From Paenibacillus ginsengihumi DSM 21568 (lineage in GTDB: Bacteria > Bacillota > Bacilli > Paenibacillales > NBRC-103111): 54,327 nucleotides of DNA. The stretch covers positions 1 through 54,327 of the forward strand of contig NZ_KB905580.1 of the NCBI RefSeq assembly GCF_000380965.1, read 5' to 3'. Shown piece after piece: positions 1-8,092 of the stretch (positions are counted from its first letter, which is position 1; each line of letters begins with the position of its first letter). The position numbers were made by a program, and so were the translations under genes. The notes below the pieces were generated by a model, which saw only the letters and a program-made list of their open reading frames with translations, was not told the DNA's origin and made no database searches.

Positions 1-101
1 TAATGATCCCAGCCTCGTTCGAGCCGCTCCGGGTCCGACGAGTCGCGAAACCATTCGATCAGTGCGTTCATGCGATTTTTCGGGATTTGCAGTTTCAGCA
101 T
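1..101 (-). CDS. 5' part of an unrecognised gene cut by the window edge
   Basis: On the minus strand an ATG at 101 opens a frame that stays open to the window edge (33 codons). The peptide begins MLKLQIPKNRMNALIEWF and continues with a charged, plausibly folded sequence and normal codon use for this genome. A GAGG Shine-Dalgarno core lies 5 nt before the ATG. I do not recognise the family and cannot assign a function from 33 residues. Its interest lies in its leader: a repeat array (131-468) lies upstream in the same orientation, ending about 33 nt before the start codon, as it also does before dnaX, recR and pbpG. Confidence 0.45.
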   Translation of the reverse strand, partial: MLKLQIPKNRMNALIEWFRDSSDPERLERGWDH

Positions 102-130
102 GGGTTCCTCAGCCGCCCTCCGACCCCATT

Positions 131-468
131 AGTTTATCTTGAAAATAGCGCTTGGTGCACGGCTCATTTTCACCATCTGATGGTGCTGCGCAAGCCGCAT
201 GGGCGTCTATCTTGAAAATTTGGCGGTATACGCCGACAAAATTTCAATACCGCAGGTGACGACCGATGACGACAGGAAGCACTCGTCATAGGCGTCTATC
301 TTGAAAATTCGACGAAGCTTATCGGCGAATTTTCAACACCGCAGGTGACGACCGATGACGACAGGAAGCACTCGTCATAGGCGTCTATTTTGAAGTCGAT
401 TTACCTGGAAAATTTCCAATACTGCAGGTGACGACCCTGACGTAAGAAATCGTTCGTCATAGGTGTTT
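131..468 (-). repeat. Two-hairpin repeat array, locus A: three ~89-bp units plus cap module
   Basis: Read on the minus strand, three units follow one another with GACGCC-type junctions 89 bp apart (plus-strand ggcgtc at 202, 291 and 380), then a different cap module (about 131-203). Each unit holds hairpin I (ATGACGA paired with TCGTCAT), a conserved linker (GTCGTCACCTGCGG) and hairpin II (TTGAAA...TTTCAA arms). The unit at 380-468 is degenerate. The cap contains the perfect palindrome CACCATC-A-GATGGTG and ends CTATTTTCAAGATAA. The array points toward the gene that starts at 101. Same family as 13211-13300, 34756-34938, 49845-50204 and 52461-52627. Confidence 0.9.
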
Positions 469-735
469 ATCCTATAAGTGTAACCCCGCACGGCTTCCAA
501 AAGCAACCGCCATATCGTGCGAGCGTAAAGCCCATCTTCTCATTTTACGGCGAAAAGGCCCGGATTAAACGCTTATCTACTGATATATATGGCAGTCAGA
601 TGAAAACATTCGGCCAGGCGGCGTGCCCGCTCGCTCCCTGCCAGCCTGCTTCCGCTTGCCGAAAGTTGCAATGGCATCGCTTGTTGAGTAGAATGGGGCA
701 AAAGGATTTCCAATTTTCGCCGGGAGGTGCTGTTG

Positions 736-1029
736 ATGGGAATTCTATTCGGACGGGATTACCGGGAGATCTTGGACGATTTCTCGCTGGCGCTGCAGGG
801 GATCGAGCGCTTCTACGAAGCCTTCGATATGACGGACGAGGAATGGTCGGAGCTGGGGGAGAGCGAGCAGAAAGCTTGCGTCCGCACGCTCGCCGATGAT
901 CTGATCTACGGCCTCGGGACGGAGCCGAGCTTGTCGGTAGCTGACAGCATGGTCAGGCATGACGCCAAGCGGCATTTGATCCGGATCGATCAGGGGGACG
1001 CGGTAACCCGGATCATTCATTTGATGTAA
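736..1029 (+). CDS. Small hypothetical protein, acidic, 97 aa
   Basis: A GGGAGG Shine-Dalgarno at 722-727 lies 8 nt before ATG 736, which is why this start is preferred over the in-frame GTG 727 and TTG 733. The 97-residue product is acidic, has no signal peptide or membrane segment, and is probably a cytoplasmic helical protein; the N-terminal half is rich in Asp/Glu and aromatic residues (DYREILDDFSLALQGIERF). I do not recognise a family. It ends 6 nt before the first possible start of csaA, so the two are probably co-transcribed. Confidence 0.6.
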   Translation: MGILFGRDYREILDDFSLALQGIERFYEAFDMTDEEWSELGESEQKACVRTLADDLIYGLGTEPSLSVADSMVRHDAKRHLIRIDQGDAVTRIIHLM

Positions 1030-1035
1030 GAGGGA

Positions 1036-1377
1036 GTGTGGGGAGCTATAGCAACGATAGACGATTTTTTGAAGCTGGAGATGCGGATCGGCACCATCAT
1101 CGCCGCTGAGCCGTTCCCGGAGGCGAGGGTGCCGGCGATCAAGCTGCGCATCGACTTCGGGGAGCTTGGCGTCAAGCAGAGCAGCGCCCAAATTACGGCC
1201 CGCTACGAGCCGGAGAAGCTGGTGGGCCGGCAGGTCGCGGCTGTAGTCAATTTTCCGCCGAAGCGCATCGCCGGCTTCGTCTCGGAGGTGCTGGTGCTCG
1301 GCGGCATCCCGGGCGAGGGCGATGTGGTGCTGCTGAGGCCGGACGAGCCTGTACCGAACGGTACCCCCATCGCGTAG
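1036..1377 (+). CDS. csaA: CsaA, tRNA-binding-domain protein with proposed export-chaperone role
   Basis: The product is a close match in length and sequence to Bacillus CsaA, a homodimeric OB-fold (EMAP-II/tRNA-binding) protein. Recognisable blocks are [57 protein letters not shown] and the C-terminal [12 protein letters not shown]. CsaA is reported to bind tRNA and to act as a chaperone in protein export. The start is uncertain. The only canonical in-frame start is GTG 1036, which overlaps the AGGGAG Shine-Dalgarno (1031-1036). By homology the protein should begin at the ATA codon at 1048, 11 nt after that SD. Cytoplasmic; probably co-transcribed with the upstream small gene. Confidence 0.92.
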   Translation: MWGAIATIDDFLKLEMRIGTIIAAEPFPEARVPAIKLRIDFGELGVKQSSAQITARYEPEKLVGRQVAAVVNFPPKRIAGFVSEVLVLGGIPGEGDVVLLRPDEPVPNGTPIA

Positions 1378-1436
1378 GAGGGAGCAGGTCCTGATAGCAT
1401 CAATGCTAGCCCTTCCGAAGCTGGGCCAAGCTTGTA

Positions 1437-1934
1437 TCAATGTTTGCCGCCCGTTTCCCCGGACCAGACCATGCAGTGAAACTGCCCCATGCCGACCGGA
1501 GTCATTCGCTCGTAAGTGTCGGTGACGACAAATCCGGCCCGTTCATAGACGCGGCGGGCTCGAACGTTCCAGGTGTATACTTCGAGGTCGATCTCGTTCC
1601 CGGGCTTAAGCCTGCGTGCCTCCTGGACGATGGTCCGCACGAACGGTTCGCCGTATCCCCGGCCGCATAGATCCGGCCGCAGGCCGAGCCCGAGACGGCT
1701 GACGCCGACGATCGGAAAAAATTGGGCGAAGCCGCACAGCTCGCCGCGCTCGTTGGCAACGGCCCGGTACTGCTCCTTGCGCAGCTGCGGATCGGCAAAT
1801 TCCTCCCCGGCGGCTGTCATCTGCTGCCATGGCTTCAAGTCGTATATATGGTAAGGAGCCGGGTAGCGCCATGCGCAGACAAGCTGTCCATGATTTTCCT
1901 CGAACGGGATCAGCTTGAAGATTGGCGTCATCAT
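1437..1934 (-). CDS. GNAT-family N-acetyltransferase
   Basis: A 165-residue GCN5-related acetyltransferase. The acetyl-CoA pyrophosphate-binding motif A is visible as LGLRPDLCGRGYGEPFV around residues 82-98, followed by the typical NVRARRVYERAGF segment that closes the cofactor site. The substrate cannot be deduced. An AAAGGAG Shine-Dalgarno (plus-strand 1941-1947) lies 6 nt before ATG 1934 and 9 nt before a second ATG at 1931; either may be used. It converges on csaA and diverges from the downstream sulfurtransferase gene. No membrane segment; cytoplasmic. Confidence 0.85.
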   Translation of the reverse strand: MMTPIFKLIPFEENHGQLVCAWRYPAPYHIYDLKPWQQMTAAGEEFADPQLRKEQYRAVANERGELCGFAQFFPIVGVSRLGLGLRPDLCGRGYGEPFVRTIVQEARRLKPGNEIDLEVYTWNVRARRVYERAGFVVTDTYERMTPVGMGQFHCMVWSGETGGKH

Positions 1935-2054
1935 GGAGATCTCCTTTCCGGAGCCGTCCTATCATATTGCGGGGCGGCCTTGTTACATTCAGGCGCCTTA
2001 CGTTGTATACTTGACACTATACCCAATTCAATTCGCCAAAGGAAGGGACAATGG

Positions 2055-2891
2055 ATGAAGCATATCGTCAGCGCAAATTGGCTGTTTGAGCACAGAACGG
2101 ACGACTCGGTCGTCATTGCCGACTGCCGCTTCCAGCTCGGAAATGGCGGGGCCGGGCGGGCAAGCTACGACGAGGGTCATATTCCCGGCGCCGTATACCT
2201 CGATCTGGAGAAGGACCTCTCCGGGCCTGTGGCGGCCCATGGCGGAAGGCATCCGCTGCCGAATATCGCGGAACTGGCGGACAAGCTGGGCCGGGCGGGC
2301 ATCGACGCCAGCAAGACCGTCGTCGCCTACGACGATCAGGGGGGAGCGATGGCTTCCCGCCTCTGGTGGCTGCTCCGTTACCTCGGACACGACAACGTAT
2401 ACGTCCTGGACGGAGGCTATGCTGTCTGGAAGGCCGCGGGGTATCCGGTCAGCGACGAACCGGCATCTCCTGCGGAGACGATCTTCAAGCCGGATGTCCG
2501 GCCGGAGATGGTCGTCAATGTCGAGCAGGTCAAGGAGCGGATGAATCGTCCCGGTGCGGTGCTGATCGACTCCCGCGAGCGCAAGCGCTACCTCGGCGAA
2601 GAGGAGCCGATCGATCCGGTCGCCGGCCACATTCCCGGTGCCCAAAATATGTTTTGGAAGGAAGCGCTGAATGAAGCCGGTCTCTGGAAAGATTCGGATG
2701 CTCTGGCTGCCCGCTTCGCCGGTCTGACGGATGCCGAAGAAATCATCGTCTACTGCGGCTCCGGGGTTACAGCTTGCCCGAACGTCCTGGCGATGGACGA
2801 GGCGGGGCTGCGCAATGTGAAGCTGTATGCCGGGAGCTGGAGCGACTGGGTGTCGTACAAGGACAATCCGGTGGCGACGGGGGAGGAGTAA
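2055..2891 (+). CDS. Two-domain rhodanese (thiosulfate/3-mercaptopyruvate sulfurtransferase)
   Basis: A 278-residue protein with two rhodanese domains in tandem. The inactive N-terminal domain carries DEGHIPGAVYLDLE and DGGYAVWKAAG. The catalytic C-terminal domain carries IDSRERKRYLG, AGHIPGAQN and the active-site loop CGSGVTA, with the persulfide-forming Cys around residue 235. The CGSGVT loop is typical of 3-mercaptopyruvate-type enzymes, but thiosulfate activity cannot be excluded. ATG 2055 is chosen because GGAAGGGA lies 6 nt upstream; a nearby ATG at 2051 is out of frame. Single-gene transcription unit, cytoplasmic, involved in sulfane-sulfur transfer. Confidence 0.9.
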   Translation: MKHIVSANWLFEHRTDDSVVIADCRFQLGNGGAGRASYDEGHIPGAVYLDLEKDLSGPVAAHGGRHPLPNIAELADKLGRAGIDASKTVVAYDDQGGAMASRLWWLLRYLGHDNVYVLDGGYAVWKAAGYPVSDEPASPAETIFKPDVRPEMVVNVEQVKERMNRPGAVLIDSRERKRYLGEEEPIDPVAGHIPGAQNMFWKEALNEAGLWKDSDALAARFAGLTDAEEIIVYCGSGVTACPNVLAMDEAGLRNVKLYAGSWSDWVSYKDNPVATGEE

Positions 2892-3032
2892 GAGCCGAGA
2901 GGCCGCGTTCGACGCGAATTTTGGGGGCTGTGACAGGTTGGGAGCGTGTGCGGCCCCCTCTGGCGTTCTCGTCCAACAGCTTTGAAACCTGTGATTTCTC
3001 CCCCGTTCGTCTATGAGCGGGCAGGCAAAATA

Positions 3033-3041
3033 TGCTATAAT
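3033..3041 (+). promoter_or_regulatory. Extended -10 promoter for the small toxin gene
   Basis: TGC-TATAAT (TATAAT at 3036-3041) is a good extended -10 element. No clear -35 hexamer is seen at the expected distance, which is usual for extended -10 promoters. Transcription would start near 3048, about 60 nt before the toxin start codon. Confidence 0.55.
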
Positions 3042-3106
3042 TGGACAAGCACATAGAACGGCTTGCAAGGGCGGTCGGCTACCTCTCGCAGAAGGGAGGG
3101 ATGCCC

Positions 3107-3187
3107 GTGACAGTGTACGAAGCGCTTATGATCATGCTTACTTTCGGTTTGCTGATCGTTGCACTGCTGTCCGCAACACGGAAATAG
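3107..3187 (+). CDS. 26-aa holin-like type I toxin candidate
   Basis: A very short hydrophobic protein starting MTVYEALMIMLTFGLLIV and ending with the basic tail ATRK. The pattern (short polar N-terminus with Tyr-Glu-Ala-Leu, one membrane-spanning helix, positively charged C-terminus) is that of the putative holin-like toxin (Hol-Tox) family of Firmicutes. Such peptides are thought to insert in the membrane and depolarise it when overproduced. GTG 3107 has AGGGAGG 7 nt upstream; ATG 3101 in the same frame would abut the SD. A strong hairpin follows directly, and a good antisense promoter faces the gene, as expected for a type I toxin-antitoxin pair. Confidence 0.7.
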   Translation: MTVYEALMIMLTFGLLIVALLSATRK

Positions 3188-3220
3188 ACCGCCCCCCTGC
3201 TAGGAATGCGGTCTATTTCC
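3180..3220 (+). terminator. Hairpin at the toxin 3' end
   Basis: GGAAATAGACCGC (3180-3192) pairs perfectly with GCGGTCTATTTCC (3208-3220), a 13-bp stem that includes the toxin stop codon, followed by a short T-rich stretch (cgtttttcc). It would terminate the toxin mRNA. The same fold would form in the antisense transcript. Confidence 0.75.
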
Positions 3221-3303
3221 ATATCCGTTTTTCCTGAAGCCGTCCGCCTTTGAAGCGGCTACTGTGCCAGGAGGAGCCGTGTTAGCCGCACGGCTCCTTC
3301 TAT
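3180..3303 (-). ncRNA. Candidate antisense RNA antitoxin to the holin-like toxin
   Basis: A minus-strand promoter (3310-3338) would start an RNA near 3303 that runs back over the toxin 3' end. It first makes the 10-bp hairpin AGGAGCCGTG/CACGGCTCCT (plus strand about 3273-3298), then a GCCG-rich stem, and then covers the 3180-3220 hairpin complementary to the toxin mRNA. This convergent, 3'-overlapping layout is the one known for Bacillus type I systems such as txpA/ratA and bsrG/sr4. The 3' end is a guess; no U-tract follows the last stem on this strand. Confidence 0.5.
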
Positions 3304-3309
3304 AGTTTT

Positions 3310-3338
3310 ATTATACTTGCGCACGTATATACGTGCAA
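3310..3338 (-). promoter_or_regulatory. Strong sigma-A promoter with palindrome, drives the antisense RNA
   Basis: On the minus strand TTGCAC (3338-3333), a 17-bp spacer and TATAAT (3315-3310) form a near-consensus promoter. The spacer and -35 contain a perfect 16-bp palindrome, GCACGTATATACGTGC (3321-3336), which could be an operator for a dimeric repressor. Confidence 0.65.
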
Positions 3339-3454
3339 CCGTCTTTGTTTTTCCGCATGAAAGAACCGATGGTAGCCTTCGTCGTCAGGTAATCGCGGCA
3401 AAAGTCATTCAGTCTTCTCGATAGCTCCATAACTTTGCAAACCTGCTGCGTAGA

Positions 3455-3487
3455 AAAGGGATGAGACCGCTGCCCCATCCCTTTCGC
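3455..3487. terminator. Hairpin downstream of the pectate lyase gene
   Basis: AAAGGGATG and CATCCCTTT arms enclose a GC-rich loop. On the minus strand the stem is followed by TTTTC, so it is a plausible terminator for the pectate lyase transcript, which ends at 3538. Confidence 0.5.
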
Positions 3488-3537
3488 GACGCGCCGTATC
3501 TGTCGCCGTGATCATCGGCCATCCCGCACTCCTAACG

Positions 3538-5184
3538 TTAGGGAAGCGGGTGCGATAACGTGTAATACCCGGTGCTGGAAGCTCTCTGGAGCAAGTTTTT
3601 CGCATAGCTGCCGGCCCAGGAATAGCCGAGCCTTCTCTCCTCGCTGATCTGCATGATGTCGTAATACTTTTGACCGTCCCGGTCGGCAAAGAAGTGGTTA
3701 TTGTTTTCGAGGTTGTAGAACCGGTACCAGATGACGCTGGAAGAATCGGGCTCGAAGAAGACCGGGCCGTTGCGGTTATAGCGTACGCCGTCCGTTCTTA
3801 CCTGATCGAACCAGGCCAGCGCGTTCAAGGCAGCGCTGCGGATCTCCGGCGTTTGCGGCCGCGACATGAGGAAGGCGGTAATGCCGACCGATTCGCTGCC
3901 GGACTTCGACGGCAGCTCGTAAGCGCGGGCTCCGCGCGGAGCGTAGGTCACCGGGTCATGCTGGGCGCACCATACCGTCGGCGTGCCGTTCATGACAATC
4001 TGGGAATTCAAAATATAGGATATTCCTTTGTTCAGCGCGGCAGCCAGTTGCGTTTTTTGCGTGCTTGTCACGACATCGGTGTCAAAAGCGTAGCGTTCGT
4101 TCACGATATCGTCGACGAGCACCATGACACGAATCATGGCGTTATCGTTGAAGGTCACATAATCGGAGTAATTGTTGCGCTGAGGATAGACCTGCGGCCA
4201 TCCGCCGGAGGCGTACTGGGAATTCAGAATGAAATCGACGCCTTTGCGCACGGCATTGCGCAGCGTGGTATTATTGGTTTTTTTGTACATATCGGCCAGA
4301 AAGCGAATTTCCTTGACGGTCGCATCATTGTCAAACGTGCCGAGCTCTACTCCGTTCGCCACCCAATCCGATCGGCGTTCCGTGCCGTTCCACGGGTTCT
4401 GGTATTTGGCCTCCATCCCTTTGAAAAATCCCCCGTGCGGCATTTGCCATGAAGCGATATTCAAGGCGAAATTCGTGTCCGTCGTCAAATTGCCGGTCAC
4501 GAAACTGCTGAAATCGCGGTAATTCGTGAAGAAGCTGTCCATGTTGACGCCAGGGGCGGCGGCGACGTCCGCGACCACGATATCGTCATACTTGGCTACC
4601 GCTGCGCCTTGCGTCACCAGGCCGATGCGGCCGCTCGTCAAGCTGCCGTCCGTTGCGGACAGCTCCAGCACACCGTTCACGTACATGTTCAGCGAGCTGC
4701 CATTTACCTCAAGTTTGACGGTATACCAGGTGCCGGTATTTAACGTGTAATTTTTGCTGACCAGCGTGGTCGAGGAACCGCCGATTTTTTTGCGGATTTC
4801 CAGCTTGCCGCCGCTGCTGTTGTACAGGGATGCCGCATAATAGTTGTTTCCGTCCTGGTAGCGGGCATTGAGCATAGCGCGATTGGCGCCGTTGAAATTG
4901 TCGACTTTGATCCTTGCTTCAACGCTGTAATTCGTCCAGGAAGCGTTCCCTGCATAAGTTCGGCCTTCCACGTTCCCGGTTTTCCGGTATACGTGAGAGC
5001 CGTCGACGACGACATCCCAGGTCCCGTTCGTAGCTGTCCATCCCGAAGCGCTGCCGGAATTAAAGTTATGGCTGAATAACGTCGCCGCCGCAGCCGGCGA
5101 AGGTATAGCTATCGTTGCGGAGAAAATCAGGGCTGCCGTTAACAGCAGAAAAAGCTTCTTGGCAAATTTCGCATTCCGTCTCAA
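3538..5184 (-). CDS. Secreted pectate lyase, polysaccharide lyase family 10, with N-terminal carbohydrate-binding-like domain
   Basis: 548 residues. Residues 1-34 are a Sec signal peptide (basic start, hydrophobic core, AAAA cleavage region). Residues about 36-205 form a LamG/jelly-roll-like domain (FSHNFNSGSASGWTATNGTW, WYTVKLEVNGS), probably for polysaccharide binding. Residues about 215-548 are the PL10 catalytic domain with the hallmark blocks GGWPQVYPQRN, VTFNDNAM, WCAQHD, APRGARAYELPS and SGSESVGI. PL10 enzymes cleave polygalacturonate by beta-elimination with calcium. A TTG start is supported by GGGAGGG about 6 nt upstream; no ATG is available. Monocistronic, with a hairpin at 3455-3487. 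It points to growth on plant cell-wall pectin. Confidence 0.92.
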   Translation of the reverse strand: MRRNAKFAKKLFLLLTAALIFSATIAIPSPAAAATLFSHNFNSGSASGWTATNGTWDVVVDGSHVYRKTGNVEGRTYAGNASWTNYSVEARIKVDNFNGANRAMLNARYQDGNNYYAASLYNSSGGKLEIRKKIGGSSTTLVSKNYTLNTGTWYTVKLEVNGSSLNMYVNGVLELSATDGSLTSGRIGLVTQGAAVAKYDDIVVADVAAAPGVNMDSFFTNYRDFSSFVTGNLTTDTNFALNIASWQMPHGGFFKGMEAKYQNPWNGTERRSDWVANGVELGTFDNDATVKEIRFLADMYKKTNNTTLRNAVRKGVDFILNSQYASGGWPQVYPQRNNYSDYVTFNDNAMIRVMVLVDDIVNERYAFDTDVVTSTQKTQLAAALNKGISYILNSQIVMNGTPTVWCAQHDPVTYAPRGARAYELPSKSGSESVGITAFLMSRPQTPEIRSAALNALAWFDQVRTDGVRYNRNGPVFFEPDSSSVIWYRFYNLENNNHFFADRDGQKYYDIMQISEERRLGYSWAGSYAKNLLQRASSTGYYTLSHPLP

Positions 5185-5645
5185 GTTAATCCCTCCCGAA
5201 TTGATTAGAATAGGATTGAATCACAGGTACTCCCTGACATTCAGCGGTATGGTCGGTCGCTGACAAGCGTTTGGTCACCACCCCCTCGCAAAATGAAATC
5301 GCTGTCATTTGGTAAAAGACAGTTTTGCAATTCTAGCATGCTATTAACCTTGAAATGTTAAAACGAAACAAAAAGTGAGAAAAAGAACCTTTTAAAGCAA
5401 ATGTTGTATTTTGTACAACGAAAACGCGGGGATATATCTGGATACAAGCAAGTCGGGACTCATTAAAATACCCAAAGACTTGCAAGACGATCCCATTGTA
5501 CTTGACCATAACGAAGTTGACGCATTAAAAACGAACCAATTCATTAGCCGGTGTAACAATTACTTGTTTTGAAGGGGATAAGGGCAAGAAGATCGAGCGG
5601 GTTGGGGACATCATCCGATATCAAGGAAACGCTATAACATCTAAA
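5185..5645. other. Intergenic, AT-rich; pectate lyase promoter region and an unplaced fragment
   Basis: This stretch is more AT-rich than its surroundings. The half next to 5185 must hold the pectate lyase promoter, but I see no convincing hexamer pair. From about 5440 to 5573 the plus strand has an open stretch reading ...LDTSKSGLIKIPKDLQ... and ending at a TGA, without start codon or SD. It may be the remnant of a gene disrupted where the RNA-ligase pseudogene begins. No RNA or repeat recognised. Confidence 0.3.
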
Positions 5646-5648
5646 ACG

Positions 5649-6267
5649 ATGCACCTGCCCTGATCGAGAAGCTATACGGACGACGATAAAATATTGCGGA
5701 ATACCGATCATTTTGCCGGGAAAGAGGTCGTCATCACCGAAAAAATGGACGGGGAAAACACGACCCTGTACGCGGACTTCATGCACGCCCGCTCGCTGGA
5801 CAGCAAGGATCATGCCTCCCGCCATTATGTCAAAATGCTGCACGGGGGCATACGTTATCTAATTCCGGCGGGGTACCGGCTGTGCGGGGAGAACGTATTT
5901 GCCAAGCACTCGATCGCCTATTCTGCATTGCCCGGCTACTTCATGCTCTTCTCCGTATGGAACGAGCGCAATGTATGCCTTTCCTGGGACGAGACCGAAG
6001 AATGGGCGGCCAGGCTTGGGGTTCCGTTAGTGCCTGTCCTGTATCGCGGCATCTGGAGCGAGGCGGCGGCCAAAGCGTGCTACACGAAGCAGTCCCGCTG
6101 CGGCGGCGAGCAGGAAGGATACGTTGTCCGGCTCGCTTCAGCGTTCGCCTATGACGATTTCAAGCGCTCTGTCGCCAAGTTTGTTACGCCAAAATCATGT
6201 GCAAACCGACGAGCACTGGCTGAGCAAGCCGGTCGAGCCGAACAGGCTGGCCGCTGCCGAGCAGTAA
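5649..6267 (+). pseudogene. Broken RNA ligase (nucleotidyltransferase superfamily)
   Basis: The frame from about 5694 encodes the ligase core: KMDGEN (motif I, the Lys that is adenylated), HARSLDSKDH, CGENVFAKHS, FSVWNERN, SWDETEEW, VPVLYRGIW and GGEQEGYVVR. This matches bacterial RNA-ligase-domain proteins that join nicked RNA ends. Two lesions are visible. In-frame TGA 5661 falls where relatives have Trp (HLP-stop). A one-base excess in the A-run 6192-6195 shifts the frame; removing one A restores the family C-terminus (NHVQTDEHWLSKPVEPNRL) to the stop at 6265-6267. The N-terminus before MHLP is also missing. A sequencing error could explain one lesion, hardly all three. Confidence 0.7.
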
Positions 6268-6426
6268 GGGAAAGCGGTAAAGTAGGCGATAAGGAGCAGC
6301 TAGCCGTTACAAAACGATATAACTACTTCATCCGATCATTGAGGAGGGATTGTCATGTAATACGCGAGCGGTGTAATAAGAAAGGCTAGGGAAGACGATG
6401 CATATGGGCGCAAAATACAAGAAAGC

Positions 6427-6461
6427 CTGCCCTGGAGCTGCAAGCCGCCAAGAGCAGGCCG
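6427..6461 (-). terminator. Terminator of the sulfonate-type ABC operon
   Basis: On the minus strand GCCTGC and GCAGGC arms enclose a long loop and are followed by TTTCTTGTATTTT, 35-70 nt after the permease stop. Moderate support. Confidence 0.45.
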
Positions 6462-6495
6462 AATGAAGAAGTTTTTGCCATGATGAACCCTCGCT

Positions 6496-7266
6496 TCACC
6501 GCTTCGCATTGCTTACCACGCCGTACCGATACAGCATTCTGCGGCCGAACCAGTTGAACAGCCTGTCGGTGATGAAGCCCATAAAGCCGAGGCAGATGAG
6601 GCCGACGAAGATCCAATCCGTGCGGAAGAACAAGCGCGAGTTCCAGATCAAATAGCCTACGCCTTCGTTCGAAGCGATCATCTCCGCGCCAATGATCGCC
6701 ATGTAAGATGTCCCCATCGCCAGCCGAATCCCCGTGAAAATATACGGCGTCGTCGCCGGAACGATGACATGAAGCACAATTTGCCATTCGCTCGCTCCCA
6801 TGCTGCGGGCTGAACGGATTTTGTCCTCTTCGACCGACAGGACGCCCGTCAACGTATTCAGCACAACGATGAAGAAGGTCGCATACATGATGAGAGCGAT
6901 TTTCGACTGCTCGCCGATGCCGAACCAGACAAGAAACAAAGTGATGAAAGCGATCGGCGGGATAAAGCGGATAAAATTAAGGAACGGTTCGGCCAATAGG
7001 CGGATGGGCTGCACCTTGCCGATGACCAGACCGACCGGGATGGCGATGAGGCTGCCCAGCGCCCAGCCTGTCAGCACGCGGCTGAAGCTGATCCCGATGT
7101 ACTGCAGCAGCGTCCCGTCGGCAATCAGCTCGCCGGCGCCTTGAATCGTGTCCCACGGTCCGGGGACGACATCCGGGCCGTACGCCAATGCGCCGAGCTG
7201 CCAAATACCGATCACTACAATCCACAAGAGAGGAACGGACACCGATTTTTTCTCCAACCATTTCAT
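6496..7266 (-). CDS. ABC transporter permease, nitrate/sulfonate/taurine type (SsuC-like)
   Basis: 256 residues with about six membrane helices and the BPD_transp_1 EAA loop (RSARSMGASEWQIVLHVIVP, the contact to the ATPase). It resembles SsuC/TauC permeases for alkanesulfonates and taurine. ATG 7266 is preferred over ATG 7314 because GGTGGAG lies 6 nt upstream and because the first choice would overlap the ATPase gene by 32 nt. Last gene of marR-arylsulfotransferase-SBP-ATPase-permease; the gap to the ATPase stop is 16 nt. The operon context suggests an aryl sulfate or sulfonate as cargo, which is inference. Confidence 0.9.
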   Translation of the reverse strand: MKWLEKKSVSVPLLWIVVIGIWQLGALAYGPDVVPGPWDTIQGAGELIADGTLLQYIGISFSRVLTGWALGSLIAIPVGLVIGKVQPIRLLAEPFLNFIRFIPPIAFITLFLVWFGIGEQSKIALIMYATFFIVVLNTLTGVLSVEEDKIRSARSMGASEWQIVLHVIVPATTPYIFTGIRLAMGTSYMAIIGAEMIASNEGVGYLIWNSRLFFRTDWIFVGLICLGFMGFITDRLFNWFGRRMLYRYGVVSNAKR

Positions 7267-7282
7267 TGTCGCTCCACCCCAG

Positions 7283-8059
7283 TTATTCGTCAAAATGGCT
7301 TTGAATCCGGTCATATAAGCTGCCCAGTTCCGCGGAAGCGATGTTCCTCGGATAGGGCATAGGATTGCTGTAGATATCCGTAATATTGGAAGAGGGACCC
7401 ACCGACATGATGCCGATTCGCTCTCCCAGCAGCAGCGCCTCCTGAATATCGTGGGTGACGAATATAACGGTCTTATGCGTCTTCTGCCAAATGTTAACCA
7501 ACTCCTTCTGCATCGTCCGGCGGGTCATCGCATCCAGTGCGCCGAAGGGCTCATCCATCAGCAGAATGGCCGGATCGTTCGCCAGCACCCGGGCCAGCTG
7601 CACCCGCTGCTTCATGCCGCCCGACAGCTCCTTCGGAAATTTGCTCTCATGACCGCCCAAGCCGACCAGCTGAATGTATCGGTCGGAGATAGCCCGCCGC
7701 TCTTCCCTCGGCACCTTGGACATCCGCAGACCGAATTCTACATTTTCGCGAACCGTGAGCCACGGGAAGAGGGACGAATCGGCCTGCTGGAAGACCATCG
7801 CCCGGTCTCTGCCCGGCTTGTCGACCTCGATATTGCCCACCTTAAGCTGTCCGCCCGATTTCGAGATGAAGCCGGCAATCATGTTCAGCAGCGTAGACTT
7901 TCCGCACCCGCTGGGGCCCAGCAGCACAAAGAATTCGCCCCCTTTGATGACCAGATTGACATCCTTGATGATGTAATGCATATCGCCGCTCGTCTGCTCG
8001 TTATAGCTTTTGCGCAGCTGTTCGATGTGAATCGTATGCTGAGCTGCAGATATGGACAT
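7283..8059 (-). CDS. ABC transporter ATP-binding protein, SsuB/TauB type
   Basis: 258 residues with all ABC motifs in order: Walker A GPSGCGKST (about 49-57), Q-loop QQADSSLFPW, signature LSGGMKQR, Walker B ILLMDEP, D-loop GALDAMTR and the switch His in VTHDIQEA. Closest in style to NrtD/SsuB/TauB ATPases. GGGGAGG lies 8 nt before ATG 8059. It powers the permease encoded 16 nt downstream and is cytoplasmic, peripheral to the membrane. Confidence 0.93.
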   Translation of the reverse strand: MSISAAQHTIHIEQLRKSYNEQTSGDMHYIIKDVNLVIKGGEFFVLLGPSGCGKSTLLNMIAGFISKSGGQLKVGNIEVDKPGRDRAMVFQQADSSLFPWLTVRENVEFGLRMSKVPREERRAISDRYIQLVGLGGHESKFPKELSGGMKQRVQLARVLANDPAILLMDEPFGALDAMTRRTMQKELVNIWQKTHKTVIFVTHDIQEALLLGERIGIMSVGPSSNITDIYSNPMPYPRNIASAELGSLYDRIQSHFDE

Positions 8060-8092
8060 GCTGATCGCCTCCCCTTCGGTTTCCCGGTGGTG

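Noticed and set aside
3311..3430. 39-codon minus-strand reading frame beginning MELSRRLNDFCRDYL
   Set aside because: It has no good SD, runs through the antisense promoter and palindrome and stops in its -10; no family recognised. Probably chance.
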